7,053 nt of DNA from Bacillota bacterium (GCA_021779415.1 JAJYAS010000174.1:1-7053); one strand, 5' to 3'. Counted from the stretch's first letter, positions 1-5,243 are shown. A program made the numbers and translations. The notes: generated by a model not told the origin, from the sequence alone.

Positions 1-533
1 ACTATGTACTTAATAGTAAGTCTAAAAACCCCTTGGAAATTGCCGAAACACTTATGGGATATGAAGACCAAGTTCCAATGCTTGGCTGTGAGAACGCTTG
101 GATAGCGGCTGGGGCCTTGATCGCGGCCATCAGGAACGAAGGTAGTATTATTGTAACTGATGATCAGGTTCTGGGGGTGCTAAACCGAACGGCAAGGCAG
201 GCTATTGGCGGATACTGTGGTCTGACAGGTGTATGTGGGATTGCTGTAGCTATAGGTGCTTGCTTCAGTGTTATTCTGGGAGCAGCCTGTCCTAAAGACA
301 AAGAAACGGCAACGACCATGAGAGTTGTGGCCAAGATGGTTGACACTATTGCTAACGAAACAGGGCCTTGCTGTTGTAAGAATTTCGTTCGAAAATCATT
401 GACCGAGGCAGTAAAATTGGTGAAAGAGCAACTAAGTGTTTCCCTGCCAATAGTCAGTGAGGACACAATTTGTAAACATGTTGAACGACATCCTCACGGG
501 TGCAGGAAAGAAAAGTGTTCCTATTTCGTGTAA
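1..533 (+). CDS. DUF5714 domain protein, 3' part (5' end outside window)
   Basis: I recognise this as the C-terminal part of a DUF5714 protein, a family of unknown function. The frame is open to the left edge (first complete codon at 3), and the residues before the in-frame TTG at 33 (..SKSKNPLEIAETLM) read as normal protein, so TTG 33 is probably not the start. Visible family-type features are GCENAWIAAGALIAAIRN, a Gly/Cys-rich stretch GGYCGLTGVCGIAVAIGACF, the motif GPCCCKNFVRKSL (usual form close to G-P-R-C-C-K-R), and a C-terminal cluster CKHVERHPHGCRKEKCSYF, in which spaced cysteines suggest metal or Fe-S binding. The classical RCCKR arginine is cysteine here. It lies 71 bp upstream of the MtrA-like gene on the same strand, so co-transcription is plausible. 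Family assignment is fairly sure; any role is unknown. Confidence 0.8.
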   Translation, partial: YVLNSKSKNPLEIAETLMGYEDQVPMLGCENAWIAAGALIAAIRNEGSIIVTDDQVLGVLNRTARQAIGGYCGLTGVCGIAVAIGACFSVILGAACPKDKETATTMRVVAKMVDTIANETGPCCCKNFVRKSLTEAVKLVKEQLSVSLPIVSEDTICKHVERHPHGCRKEKCSYFV

Positions 534-550
534 ACAGGATTGTTTTGATT

Positions 551-572
551 GGGCATCCAATGGGGATGCCTT
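551..572 (+). other. hairpin between the DUF5714 and MtrA-like genes
   Basis: GGCATCC (552-558) and GGATGCC (564-570) form a perfect 7-bp stem with loop AATGG, extendable by a G-T pair. Only TTATTAA follows, so this is a weak terminator at best. It could instead be an intercistronic RNA stem that sets relative expression of the two genes. Confidence 0.4.
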
Positions 573-604
573 ATTAACTAGAGGGATAACAGGGAGTGGG
601 CTGA

Positions 605-1048
605 ATGTTTGAAGATGAAATCACTAAAGCTTGGGAGCGACTAAACGAGATTCGACAAATTAAGAAATGCAGTGCATGTGAGTGTTTGCTGGATACTCTC
701 CAAGCAATAATGGGTGACCTTGAAGATATTGAAGGTTCTAATGCCAAGGATGTACGTGAAGAAATGTTAGAGTGGTTTGAAGAGGGTAATATAAATCGAC
801 ACCTATGTCTCGGGTGTGAAACCTGCCTACCTATCGAACCCTATAACCAATTTAGCAAATTGATAAGTGGTATCAGTACCAATGTTCAGGACCAAGGATT
901 GTTTAATATGCTAGGTTCTTCCTGTGGTTGTGGGCATTCATATGAGCCCGAGCCAATACAGCAAACTATTGAAAAATGGCCGGTTGTTGAGGGCAATTAT
1001 CAGGTCGGAAGACAGAACTCCAAGGTAGCAGTTTGTACATTAAACTGA
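605..1048 (+). CDS. MtrA-like protein, N-terminal fragment (Cys-rich domain plus start of MtrA domain)
   Basis: This 147-residue reading frame starts at ATG 605 after a good Shine-Dalgarno site. Residues 1-115 are an extension absent from archaeal MtrA, with cysteines in the patterns C22-x2-C25-x-C27, C68-x2-C71-x2-C74 and C107-x-C109. These spacings are compatible with Fe-S cluster or zinc binding, but no canonical ferredoxin motif is complete. Residues 125-135 (WPVVEGNYQVG) and 140-147 (KVAVCTLN) match the N-terminal beginning of the MtrA domain, after which the frame stops at TGA. As a separate product it would lack the corrinoid-binding fold. The domain order suggests a fusion of a redox or metal domain to a corrinoid carrier, perhaps for reductive reactivation of cobalt; that is inference. 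Confidence 0.7.
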   Translation: MFEDEITKAWERLNEIRQIKKCSACECLLDTLQAIMGDLEDIEGSNAKDVREEMLEWFEEGNINRHLCLGCETCLPIEPYNQFSKLISGISTNVQDQGLFNMLGSSCGCGHSYEPEPIQQTIEKWPVVEGNYQVGRQNSKVAVCTLN

Positions 1049-1058
1049 TTCGGACCTA

Positions 1059-1508
1059 TTGGAGGAAATTAAAAATGTTGGGCTTCTGGAACAAGTTGCT
1101 ATTGTTGGTACAATGTCAACAGAAAATCTAGGCATCGAACGTTTAATAAGGAATATTATAACGAATCCAAGCATTCGTTACTTAATTCTTTGTGGTAAGG
1201 ATTCTCGTGGTCATAAAGCTGGTCAAGCCGTTCTAGCCCTTAAATCCAATGGTATTGGTGATAAATGGATAATTATGGGAGCTGTTGGCCCTCGTCCAAT
1301 TCTAAAGAATCTATCGCAAGAAGAACTAAATGCCTTTAATAGTCATGTTGTGGTGATCGATGAAATAGGGACTAAAGACATAAACAGTTTGAAGGAAATC
1401 ATCAATACCTGCAATGTTCGACCGGAAGGTTCAGAATTAATTATGGCGAACTCCATCACCTATTTGAATAATTTATTATACGCACTTTACTCAAATTACC
1501 TAGAATAG
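1059..1508 (+). CDS. MtrA-like protein, C-terminal fragment (corrinoid-binding domain)
   Basis: This frame carries the core MtrA domain: AIVGTMSTENLGIERLI, then NPSIRYLILCGKDSRGHKAG. The histidine (residue 52 counted from TTG 1059) aligns with His84 of methanogen MtrA, the lower axial ligand of cobalt in the bound cobamide. The later part GDKWIIMGAVGPRPILKNL and HVVVIDEIGTKDI also fits the family. There is no convincing independent start. GGAGG at 1061-1065 is followed by ATG 1075, but that ATG is in another frame and reaches a stop after 18 codons; the in-frame TTG 1059 overlaps the GGAGG itself. It was therefore most likely made as part of the upstream frame, not separately. Confidence 0.75.
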   Translation: MEEIKNVGLLEQVAIVGTMSTENLGIERLIRNIITNPSIRYLILCGKDSRGHKAGQAVLALKSNGIGDKWIIMGAVGPRPILKNLSQEELNAFNSHVVVIDEIGTKDINSLKEIINTCNVRPEGSELIMANSITYLNNLLYALYSNYLE

Positions 1509-1729
1509 GCGGTCCGCTTACTCTTAGCGCCATTTTCCAATGAGTGCTACTATTTGGAAATTATTAACTTGGAGTAAGCTCCAAGTGTTGAGATATCGGA
1601 TGTCAGGAGGTAAAATGGTATGACAATCGGTTTCCCGGGTCGCGTTCATTAACTGGAAATGCTAACCGGTGGATTTAATACTTGCTCTTGGGGCTATCCG
1701 CGAACTAAATGGTAGTGGAGGTGTCTAAA
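1509..1729 (+). other. 221-bp leader/spacer with hairpins before the DUF3786 gene
   Basis: I see no confident gene here. It contains a 7-bp stem TTTCCAA/TTGGAAA (1534-1540 with 1554-1560), then a perfect 8-bp stem ACTTGGAG/CTCCAAGT (1567-1574 with 1579-1586, loop TAAG) without a T-run. Further on are ATCGGTT/AACCGGT (1626-1632 with 1664-1670, one wobble) and GTGGAT/ATCCGC (1669-1674 with 1696-1701, one wobble). A strong AGGAGG (1605-1610) precedes ATG 1620, which opens only a 10-codon peptide ending at TAA 1650-1652. This may be a structured 5' leader, possibly with a leader peptide. I could not match it to a known riboswitch consensus. Confidence 0.35.
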
Positions 1730-2410
1730 ATGGAAACTAATTATCGAGTTGCGTATGATAAATACTGGCAGGACCTAAAAAGAAAGGTGCCGGAAGAAAT
1801 CGCGACTCAGCTTGCTGTGACCTACTGTAGTGACACCCGTCAATTCGTCGTGACGTTCTTTGACTCAGAGTATATTTTGGATTGCAGTACCGAAACGATC
1901 TACAGAAAAACAGACGGACATATCCCGGAAATTATGGCATCCATAATAATGCTTAATTATCTGGCCTATGCACAATTCCCCCAAGAAACCACCAAAAGAT
2001 GGGTCAGTCTTAAAGAAATACCTAATGGTGGAATGTTATTTTACCCTGCGTTTCATAAGAATTCGATCGTAGGTCTCATCAATGCATTTGGACATCAGTC
2101 CAAACAATTATCGGCGAGTGCGACCACCTTGGGTGGTCAACCTGCTTCATTCGGAGATGCGTCCGTTATTTTCCGGGCCTTTCCCGAGATTCCCCTGTGT
2201 GTGATCGTTTGGGAAGGGGACGAAGAAGTTCGGGCCAATGCCACCATCCTTTTCCAGCCATCTATTGAACATCTATTACACATTGAGAGCGTTATCGGCC
2301 TGGGCATGTATCTAGCGAGTAATTTGAAGAGGCAGCAACAGCGTCTTCACCGCAATCAGCAAGATACAGACTATGGGATTTGTCAGAAAGTTCTATCATG
2401 CTTAATTTAA
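1730..2410 (+). CDS. DUF3786 domain protein
   Basis: A 226-residue protein that I recognise as DUF3786, a family of unknown function seen mostly in anaerobes. Family-type signals are the aromatic/Gly segment KRWVSLKEIPNGGMLFYPAF (about 89-108), TTLGGQ (132-137), GDASVIFRAFPEIPLCVIVW (142-161) followed by EGDEE, and ILFQPSIEHLLHIESV (173-188). No signal peptide or membrane segment is seen, so it is probably cytoplasmic. I chose ATG 1730 because GGAGGTG (1717-1723) lies 6 nt upstream; the alternative ATG 1709 has no such site. The C-terminal tail (201-226) is Gln-rich and polar. It follows the MtrA-like gene on the same strand, and the pairing with a corrinoid protein suggests a role around corrinoid or Fe-S protein chemistry, but that is inference. 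Confidence 0.8.
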   Translation: METNYRVAYDKYWQDLKRKVPEEIATQLAVTYCSDTRQFVVTFFDSEYILDCSTETIYRKTDGHIPEIMASIIMLNYLAYAQFPQETTKRWVSLKEIPNGGMLFYPAFHKNSIVGLINAFGHQSKQLSASATTLGGQPASFGDASVIFRAFPEIPLCVIVWEGDEEVRANATILFQPSIEHLLHIESVIGLGMYLASNLKRQQQRLHRNQQDTDYGICQKVLSCLI

Positions 2411-2440
2411 ATTGTATTGTATTGTATTGTATTGTATTGT
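2411..2440. repeat. pentanucleotide tandem repeat, (ATTGT)6
   Basis: Six perfect uninterrupted copies of ATTGT plus a partial AT start immediately after the TAA stop (2408-2410) of the DUF3786 gene. Bacterial pentamer repeats of this length are uncommon and prone to slippage. Being non-coding and between two convergent genes, a length change would alter the 3' untranslated region and not a reading frame, unless it sits inside an unrecognised transcript. Confidence 0.95.
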
Positions 2441-2455
2441 ATCGCGAGTCCATTG

Positions 2456-2495
2456 CACGAGTAAGGTGACACAGTTACCGTCGTGTTTGCTATTT
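2456..2495 (+). terminator. imperfect hairpin between convergent genes, possible weak terminator
   Basis: CACGA (2456-2460) pairs with TCGTG (2481-2485), and inside it GGTGAC (2465-2470) pairs with GTTACC (2474-2479, one wobble) around loop ACA, leaving GTAA and G bulged. TTTGCTATTTTG follows on the + strand. It could end transcription from the DUF3786 gene. For the - strand the trailing sequence is not T-rich, so it would be a poor terminator for codA. Confidence 0.4.
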
Positions 2496-2524
2496 TGTTC
2501 AAAAGGCAAGGTATTAAAGATAAT

Positions 2525-3799
2525 CTATTTTGTGAAGTTGACAACTTCATTAGTTTCGTTTACATAAATCTCTGAAACGCTTGGAATTGTACGTGCAATA
2601 ACTTTTCCTTTTCTAATCGAATACTTAATAGGTGCCATTCTTCTTAATATATCAAATTCATCGTTTCCTGAAACGATTATTAAGTTAGCTGTATTACCAA
2701 CCTCTATACCATAGTTGCTCGTTATATTTAAAGCATTTGCAGAGTTTGTTGTGATCAAATCGAATGATTTTTTCACCTGTTCGTACCCAAGCATTTGACA
2801 AACATGTAATCCCATATTTAAAACGTTCAACATATTTCCCGTACCTAGTGAATAGAAGGGATCAAAAATATCATCAGTTCCAAAACATACATTAATACCT
2901 GAATCAAGTAATTCCTTTACCCTAGTTATTCCTCGTCTTTTTGGAAAAATATCAAACCTCCCTTGTAAATTGATATTTACCAATGGATTTGAAATTATAC
3001 TTATACCTGAAATTGCAAGAAGTCTGAAAAGTTTTGAAGCATATGCGTTATTATACGAATGCATTGCGGTCGCGTGACTTGCAGACACAAATTTGCCGTA
3101 ATTGTTTTTATGAGCTTCGGCTGCCACTACTTCAATGAATCTTGATTGTTCGTCATCTATCTCATCACAATGAAAATCTAGCAATTTATTATATTTCATA
3201 GCAATTTCAAATGATTTCTTAACAGATTCAACTCCATCTTCTCTTGTGAACTCAAGATGAGGTATTCCGCCTACAGCATCTGCCCCAAGTTCGATTGCTT
3301 TTATAATCAAATTTTCTGCACCATTAAACGATACGATACCTTCTTGCGGAAATGCTACTATTTGAATTTCTAAGTAGTTTGACATTTCCTCTTTAACTTC
3401 CAGAATTGCTTCAAGTGCTGTTAACTTGGGATCCGTTATATCAATGTGCGTCCTAACAAATTGTACACCTTGTGCGATTTGCCACTTCATAGCAGTAATC
3501 GCACGTTCTTTAACGTCTTTTTTAGTCAGCAATTTTTTTCTGTCTAGCCAAATCCCAATACCCTCAAATAATGTTCCACTGGTATTCCATTTTGGTTCAC
3601 CTGCAGTCAACAGAGTATCATAATGAATATGTGGTTCAACATAAGGGGGCATAGCAAGGTTACCATCTCCATCAATCACGTTGTTCTCAACATATATTTC
3701 ATCAGCTTTAAATTCTTCGATTTTAGAAATAATATGATCGACTATATGAATCGTAAATAAGCCAGTCTTGTTTCTTAGAGAAACGTTTTTAATTATCAT
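2525..3799 (-). CDS. codA: cytosine deaminase (amidohydrolase superfamily)
   Basis: A 424-residue protein closely similar over its whole length to E. coli CodA, which hydrolyses cytosine to uracil and ammonia in pyrimidine salvage in the cytoplasm. Active-site residues align with a constant offset of four: metal ligands H57 and H59 (PHIHYD), substrate-binding Q152 (FPQEG), H210 and E213 (HCDEIDDEQSRF), H242 (SASHATAMHS), and D309/D310 (FGTDD). The usual FGHDD is FGTDD here, so the histidine before the metal aspartate is threonine. CodA-specific segments such as AGEPKWNTSGTLFEGI and LQGRFDIFPKRRGITRVKE are present. AAGGAG (complement of 3811-3816) precedes ATG 3799-3797 by 11 nt. The gene is clearly richer in A+T than its neighbours, convergent to the DUF3786 gene, and has no codB permease beside it, which suggests separate acquisition. 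Related creatinine or isoguanine deaminase activity cannot be excluded. Confidence 0.93.
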   Translation of the reverse strand: MIIKNVSLRNKTGLFTIHIVDHIISKIEEFKADEIYVENNVIDGDGNLAMPPYVEPHIHYDTLLTAGEPKWNTSGTLFEGIGIWLDRKKLLTKKDVKERAITAMKWQIAQGVQFVRTHIDITDPKLTALEAILEVKEEMSNYLEIQIVAFPQEGIVSFNGAENLIIKAIELGADAVGGIPHLEFTREDGVESVKKSFEIAMKYNKLLDFHCDEIDDEQSRFIEVVAAEAHKNNYGKFVSASHATAMHSYNNAYASKLFRLLAISGISIISNPLVNINLQGRFDIFPKRRGITRVKELLDSGINVCFGTDDIFDPFYSLGTGNMLNVLNMGLHVCQMLGYEQVKKSFDLITTNSANALNITSNYGIEVGNTANLIIVSGNDEFDILRRMAPIKYSIRKGKVIARTIPSVSEIYVNETNEVVNFTK

Positions 3800-3899
3800 A
3801 AGTTTTTAAGCTCCTTATTGAGTCCTATAATGACAAGTTTATCGAAACAATATTCTCCGTTTGCGTCCAAAGTCCTCTCTGACAGCCAATTTACCTGGT

Positions 3900-4069
3900 T
3901 TATTTTCTGCTTTTTTGGTTCATTGAGCAGTTGTTGTCTTTCGCAACGACAATAGGCGCAGCGGTTGCTACAAGGGGAGGGCAAGCAACATACAGGGGGG
4001 GATAACAGCTCCGCCCATTTGACCTTGAACCATTCCACCATAACCCATTCCGTATATAAGAAAATCCAT
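3900..4069 (-). pseudogene. possible small Gly/Met-rich protein interrupted at a C7 tract
   Basis: On the - strand ATG 4069 opens a frame MDFLIYGMGYGGMVQGQMGG followed by AVIPP, which stops at 3968 after 33 residues. A second frame, entered through the run of seven C (3995-4001), continues LYVACPPLVATAAPIVVAK and a polar tail, and stops at TAA 3902-3900. One extra C would join them into a 56-residue protein: a Gly/Met/Gln-rich head, a hydrophobic segment at about 21-43 that could sit in a membrane, and a charged tail. I do not recognise the family. No clear Shine-Dalgarno site precedes ATG 4069 (only AGAAAAG). It may be a real small gene with a frameshift, a length-variable tract, a sequencing error, or chance. 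Confidence 0.3.
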
Positions 4070-4083
4070 CTTTTCTGTGCGCG

Positions 4084-4131
4084 AGGGCTTGGCCTTCCTC
4101 TGATCGGCCTAGCCCTGGGGTACGTCCCCCA
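4084..4131. repeat. imperfect inverted repeat followed by a second G/C hairpin
   Basis: AGGGCT-T-GGCC (4084-4094) pairs with GGCC-T-AGCCCT (4106-4116), a 10-bp stem with one central T-T mismatch and an 11-nt loop. Overlapping its end, TGGGG (4116-4120) pairs with CCCCA (4127-4131). The paired G/C hairpins recall REP-type palindromic elements, but I cannot show that other copies exist. On the - strand it lies just upstream of the possible small protein gene. Confidence 0.5.
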
Positions 4132-4231
4132 CGCAATTTCGAAACAATTCAATAGGACCTTATATTGGGTTATCTTAACCTTGTAAGCCAACCATTGAGA
4201 TTAAGGCTTATTCTATCGCACCAAAAATTCA

Positions 4232-4240
4232 TGCTATAAT
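4232..4240 (+). promoter_or_regulatory. extended -10 promoter for the DUF1456 gene
   Basis: TG-C-TATAAT at 4232-4240 is a consensus extended -10 element, 41 bp before the ATG. No good -35 hexamer is seen at 17-18 bp spacing (TTCTAT is poor), which fits extended -10 promoters. AGGAGGA at 4264-4270 supplies the ribosome-binding site, 10 nt before ATG 4281. Confidence 0.6.
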
Positions 4241-4280
4241 GGAAGATAGTTTAAGAAAGATTTAGGAGGAACTTAGATAG

Positions 4281-4814
4281 ATGGATAATAATGATATATT
4301 AATTAGATTAAGATATGCACTAGATTTAAGGGATGCAGAAATGGTAAAGATATTTAAACTTGGTGGTACTGAATTAACAGAAGAAAATGTGAGAAAGCTG
4401 CTTATAAAATCAAAAGAAACCTACCGGTACAATAATGAAGTTGCCAGTCATGACGTAATAGAAGAAAAGGAAGAAAATACAAAATGTAAGAACAGTACGC
4501 TAGAGTCATTCTTAAATGGCCTCATCATATTTAAAAGAGGGAAGCAAGATCCAATACCAGGGCAACCTGAAAGACCAGTACTAAAGAATAATGAAAATCC
4601 TAATCCTAATAATATCTTGCTAAAGAAATTGAAAATTGCGCTATCCTTAACAAGTGATGAAATGATAGATATATTCGAAAAAATAGGAGTCATAGTATCA
4701 AAAGGAGAATTAAGCGCTCTATTAAGAAAAGAAGGTCATAGGCAATATAAAGAGTGTGGTGATAAATACGCTAGAAATTTCTTAAAAGGATTAGCTAAAA
4801 AAAACAGGGGATAG
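4281..4814 (+). CDS. DUF1456 family protein (YehS-like)
   Basis: A 177-residue protein that I recognise as DUF1456, like E. coli YehS, a cytoplasmic family of unknown function. The family fold is two similar helical repeats. The first is at about 3-48 (NNDILIRLRYALDLRDAEMVKIF) and ends, after a linker, in ESFLNGLIIFKRGK (75-88). The second begins NNILLKKLKIALSLTSDEM (110-128) and ends HRQYKECGDKYARNFLKGL (153-171). The linker at 50-74 is longer and more acidic than in YehS, which makes the protein somewhat longer than E. coli YehS. The C-terminus is basic. A strong ribosome-binding site and its own promoter suggest a monocistronic gene, with a hairpin downstream at 4929-4970. The gene is A-rich with many AAA/GAA codons. 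Confidence 0.9.
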   Translation: MDNNDILIRLRYALDLRDAEMVKIFKLGGTELTEENVRKLLIKSKETYRYNNEVASHDVIEEKEENTKCKNSTLESFLNGLIIFKRGKQDPIPGQPERPVLKNNENPNPNNILLKKLKIALSLTSDEMIDIFEKIGVIVSKGELSALLRKEGHRQYKECGDKYARNFLKGLAKKNRG

Positions 4815-4928
4815 CTTCTATAAGAAAAGCGCTTCCGATGCCAGAGCGAGATCAGTGGAGAACTGAAGCCCTTCGAGATTAAGTATGAGCTGGGAACGTG
4901 CAAGTGGTTTTTGTGTAAGATGTAGAGC

Positions 4929-4970
4929 ATGAGTAAGGCCTTCAGCAGTGCTGGGACCTTACTCATTTAT
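4929..4970 (+). terminator. hairpin with 10-bp perfect stem, likely terminator after the DUF1456 gene
   Basis: ATGAGTAAGG (4929-4938) pairs perfectly with CCTTACTCAT (4957-4966). An inner CAGC/GCTG stem can form inside the loop. TTTATATAAT follows on the + strand, a modest T-rich tail. The distance of 114 bp from the stop codon is long, so it may act on a longer transcript or be part of the local repeat element. Confidence 0.5.
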
Positions 4971-5012
4971 ATAATCCAATAACATATTACTATATTATAA
5001 CGGTTGATATTA
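4957..5012 (+). repeat. diverged direct repeat, copy A
   Basis: It starts with CCTTACTC, continues with an A/T-rich core, and ends with GGTTGATATTA. Copy B at 5104-5156 keeps the same beginning, a similar core and GGTTGATGTTA at the end, three bases shorter. The two copies are about 90 bp apart. Confidence 0.5.
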
Positions 5013-5057
5013 TGGCTACATGGTACTAGAATATCCGAGTGTGCAAATATGTTATTG
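4977..5057. repeat. 12-bp perfect inverted repeat with 57-bp spacer
   Basis: CAATAACATATT (4977-4988) and its exact reverse complement AATATGTTATTG (5046-5057) flank 57 bp. The left arm is inside repeat copy A, whereas the right arm falls between the two copies. It could be a long-range RNA stem, the ends of a tiny mobile element, or chance in A/T-rich DNA. Confidence 0.5.
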
Positions 5058-5103
5058 AAACCACTTTTATTTACTGCTTGGCTCTCATCGGTAACGGCGG
5101 GGG

Positions 5104-5156
5104 CCTTACTCTTTTTATATTCTGACAAAACATTACATTTTATATGGTTGATGTTA
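5104..5156 (+). repeat. diverged direct repeat, copy B
   Basis: CCTTACTC, then an A/T-rich core containing TTTTTATAT and ACATTAC, then GGTTGATGTTA, colinear with copy A. The G-rich run GGCGGGGG lies just before it, where copy A has GCTGGGA. Confidence 0.5.
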
Positions 5157-5196
5157 CCTCAAATAGTCCCCAAATGAAGATTTGGGAAATAACAAG

Positions 5197-5230
5197 GTAA
5201 AATAAAAAACACCGCAAACGCTTGCGGTGT
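5197..5230 (-). terminator. rho-independent terminator of the tRNA-Trp gene
   Basis: A perfect 9-bp stem ACACCGCAA/TTGCGGTGT (5209-5217 with 5222-5230) with a 4-nt loop is followed, reading the - strand, by a T-rich tail (complement of the A-rich run at 5199-5208). It lies 14 bp beyond the tRNA 3' end. Confidence 0.88.
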
Positions 5231-5243
5231 CTAACTTTTAACT

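Larger units (their letters stand above)
605..1508 (+). pseudogene. mtrA: MtrA-like corrinoid protein with Cys-rich N-terminal domain, frameshifted
   Basis: Two adjacent frames together make one MtrA homologue (tetrahydromethanopterin S-methyltransferase subunit A family). The first frame ends in WPVVEGNYQVG...KVAVCTLN and the second begins DSDLLEEIKN...AIVGTMSTENLGIE, which is the continuous order of archaeal MtrA. Joining them needs a +1 (or -2) shift between 1041 and 1048, since frame one stops at TGA 1046-1048 and frame two is closed by TAA 1041-1043. The cobalt-ligating histidine known from MtrA (GH in LCG...GH..GQ) is present. Apart from the break, both halves look intact. In methanogens MtrA is membrane-anchored in the Mtr complex; here I see no C-terminal membrane anchor, so a soluble corrinoid methyl carrier is the likelier role. 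Possibilities are a recent single-base indel, a sequencing error, or recoding. GGGAG at 592-596 sits 8 nt before ATG 605. Confidence 0.75.
3800..4280. other. 481-bp region without a confident gene
   Basis: Between the codA start and the DUF1456 start I find no ORF that I trust. A - strand frame of 131 codons (4191-3796) overlaps the codA start but has no recognisable domain and an unusual Arg/Pro/Cys-rich make-up. Contents I can point to are the codA ribosome-binding site, a possible small - strand protein gene interrupted at a C7 run, a strong imperfect inverted repeat at 4084-4116, and the DUF1456 promoter at 4232-4240. Base composition shifts from A+T-rich near codA to G+C-rich around 4080-4130. 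Confidence 0.6.
4815..5243. other. 429-bp non-coding stretch between the DUF1456 gene and tRNA-Trp
   Basis: No credible gene is seen on either strand. It holds a terminator-like hairpin (4929-4966), two diverged copies of a roughly 55-bp element (4957-5012 and 5104-5156), a 12-bp inverted repeat (4977-4988 with 5046-5057), a small stem CCCAAAT/ATTTGGG (5169-5175 with 5180-5186), and the tRNA terminator. The first part, about 4830-4930, has few stops on the - strand but no start codon or recognisable product. Confidence 0.6.

Noticed and set aside
1036..1046. A-TTA-AAC resembles a -1 ribosomal slippery heptamer at the MtrA-like break.
   Set aside because: The first three bases are not identical, and a -1 shift would lead into a frame that does not continue the MtrA domain; a +1 or -2 shift is required.
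1046..1069. TGA 1046-1048 read as selenocysteine or by readthrough.
   Set aside because: Reading on in the same frame meets TAA after seven codons, and the intervening peptide does not match MtrA.
1075..1131. ATG 1075 with a good GGAGG site as a separate start.
   Set aside because: It is in the wrong frame and ends after 18 codons; the peptide resembles nothing and overlaps the conserved MtrA frame.
1509..1729. Known riboswitch (cobalamin, Moco, tetrahydrofolate) before the DUF3786 gene.
   Set aside because: I could not find the conserved core of any of these classes, so only unspecified structure is reported.
2400..2450. CRISPR array suggested by the repeated ATTGT units.
   Set aside because: Repeats are 5 bp, tandem and without spacers; this is a microsatellite.
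3796..4191. 131-codon - strand ORF overlapping the codA start.
   Set aside because: No recognisable domain, Arg/Pro/Cys-rich chance-like composition, and no ribosome-binding site that I can defend.
4736..4966. 76-codon - strand ORF, and a nearby open - strand frame at about 4816-4960.
   Set aside because: The first overlaps the real DUF1456 gene antisense; the second has no start codon. Neither resembles a known protein.
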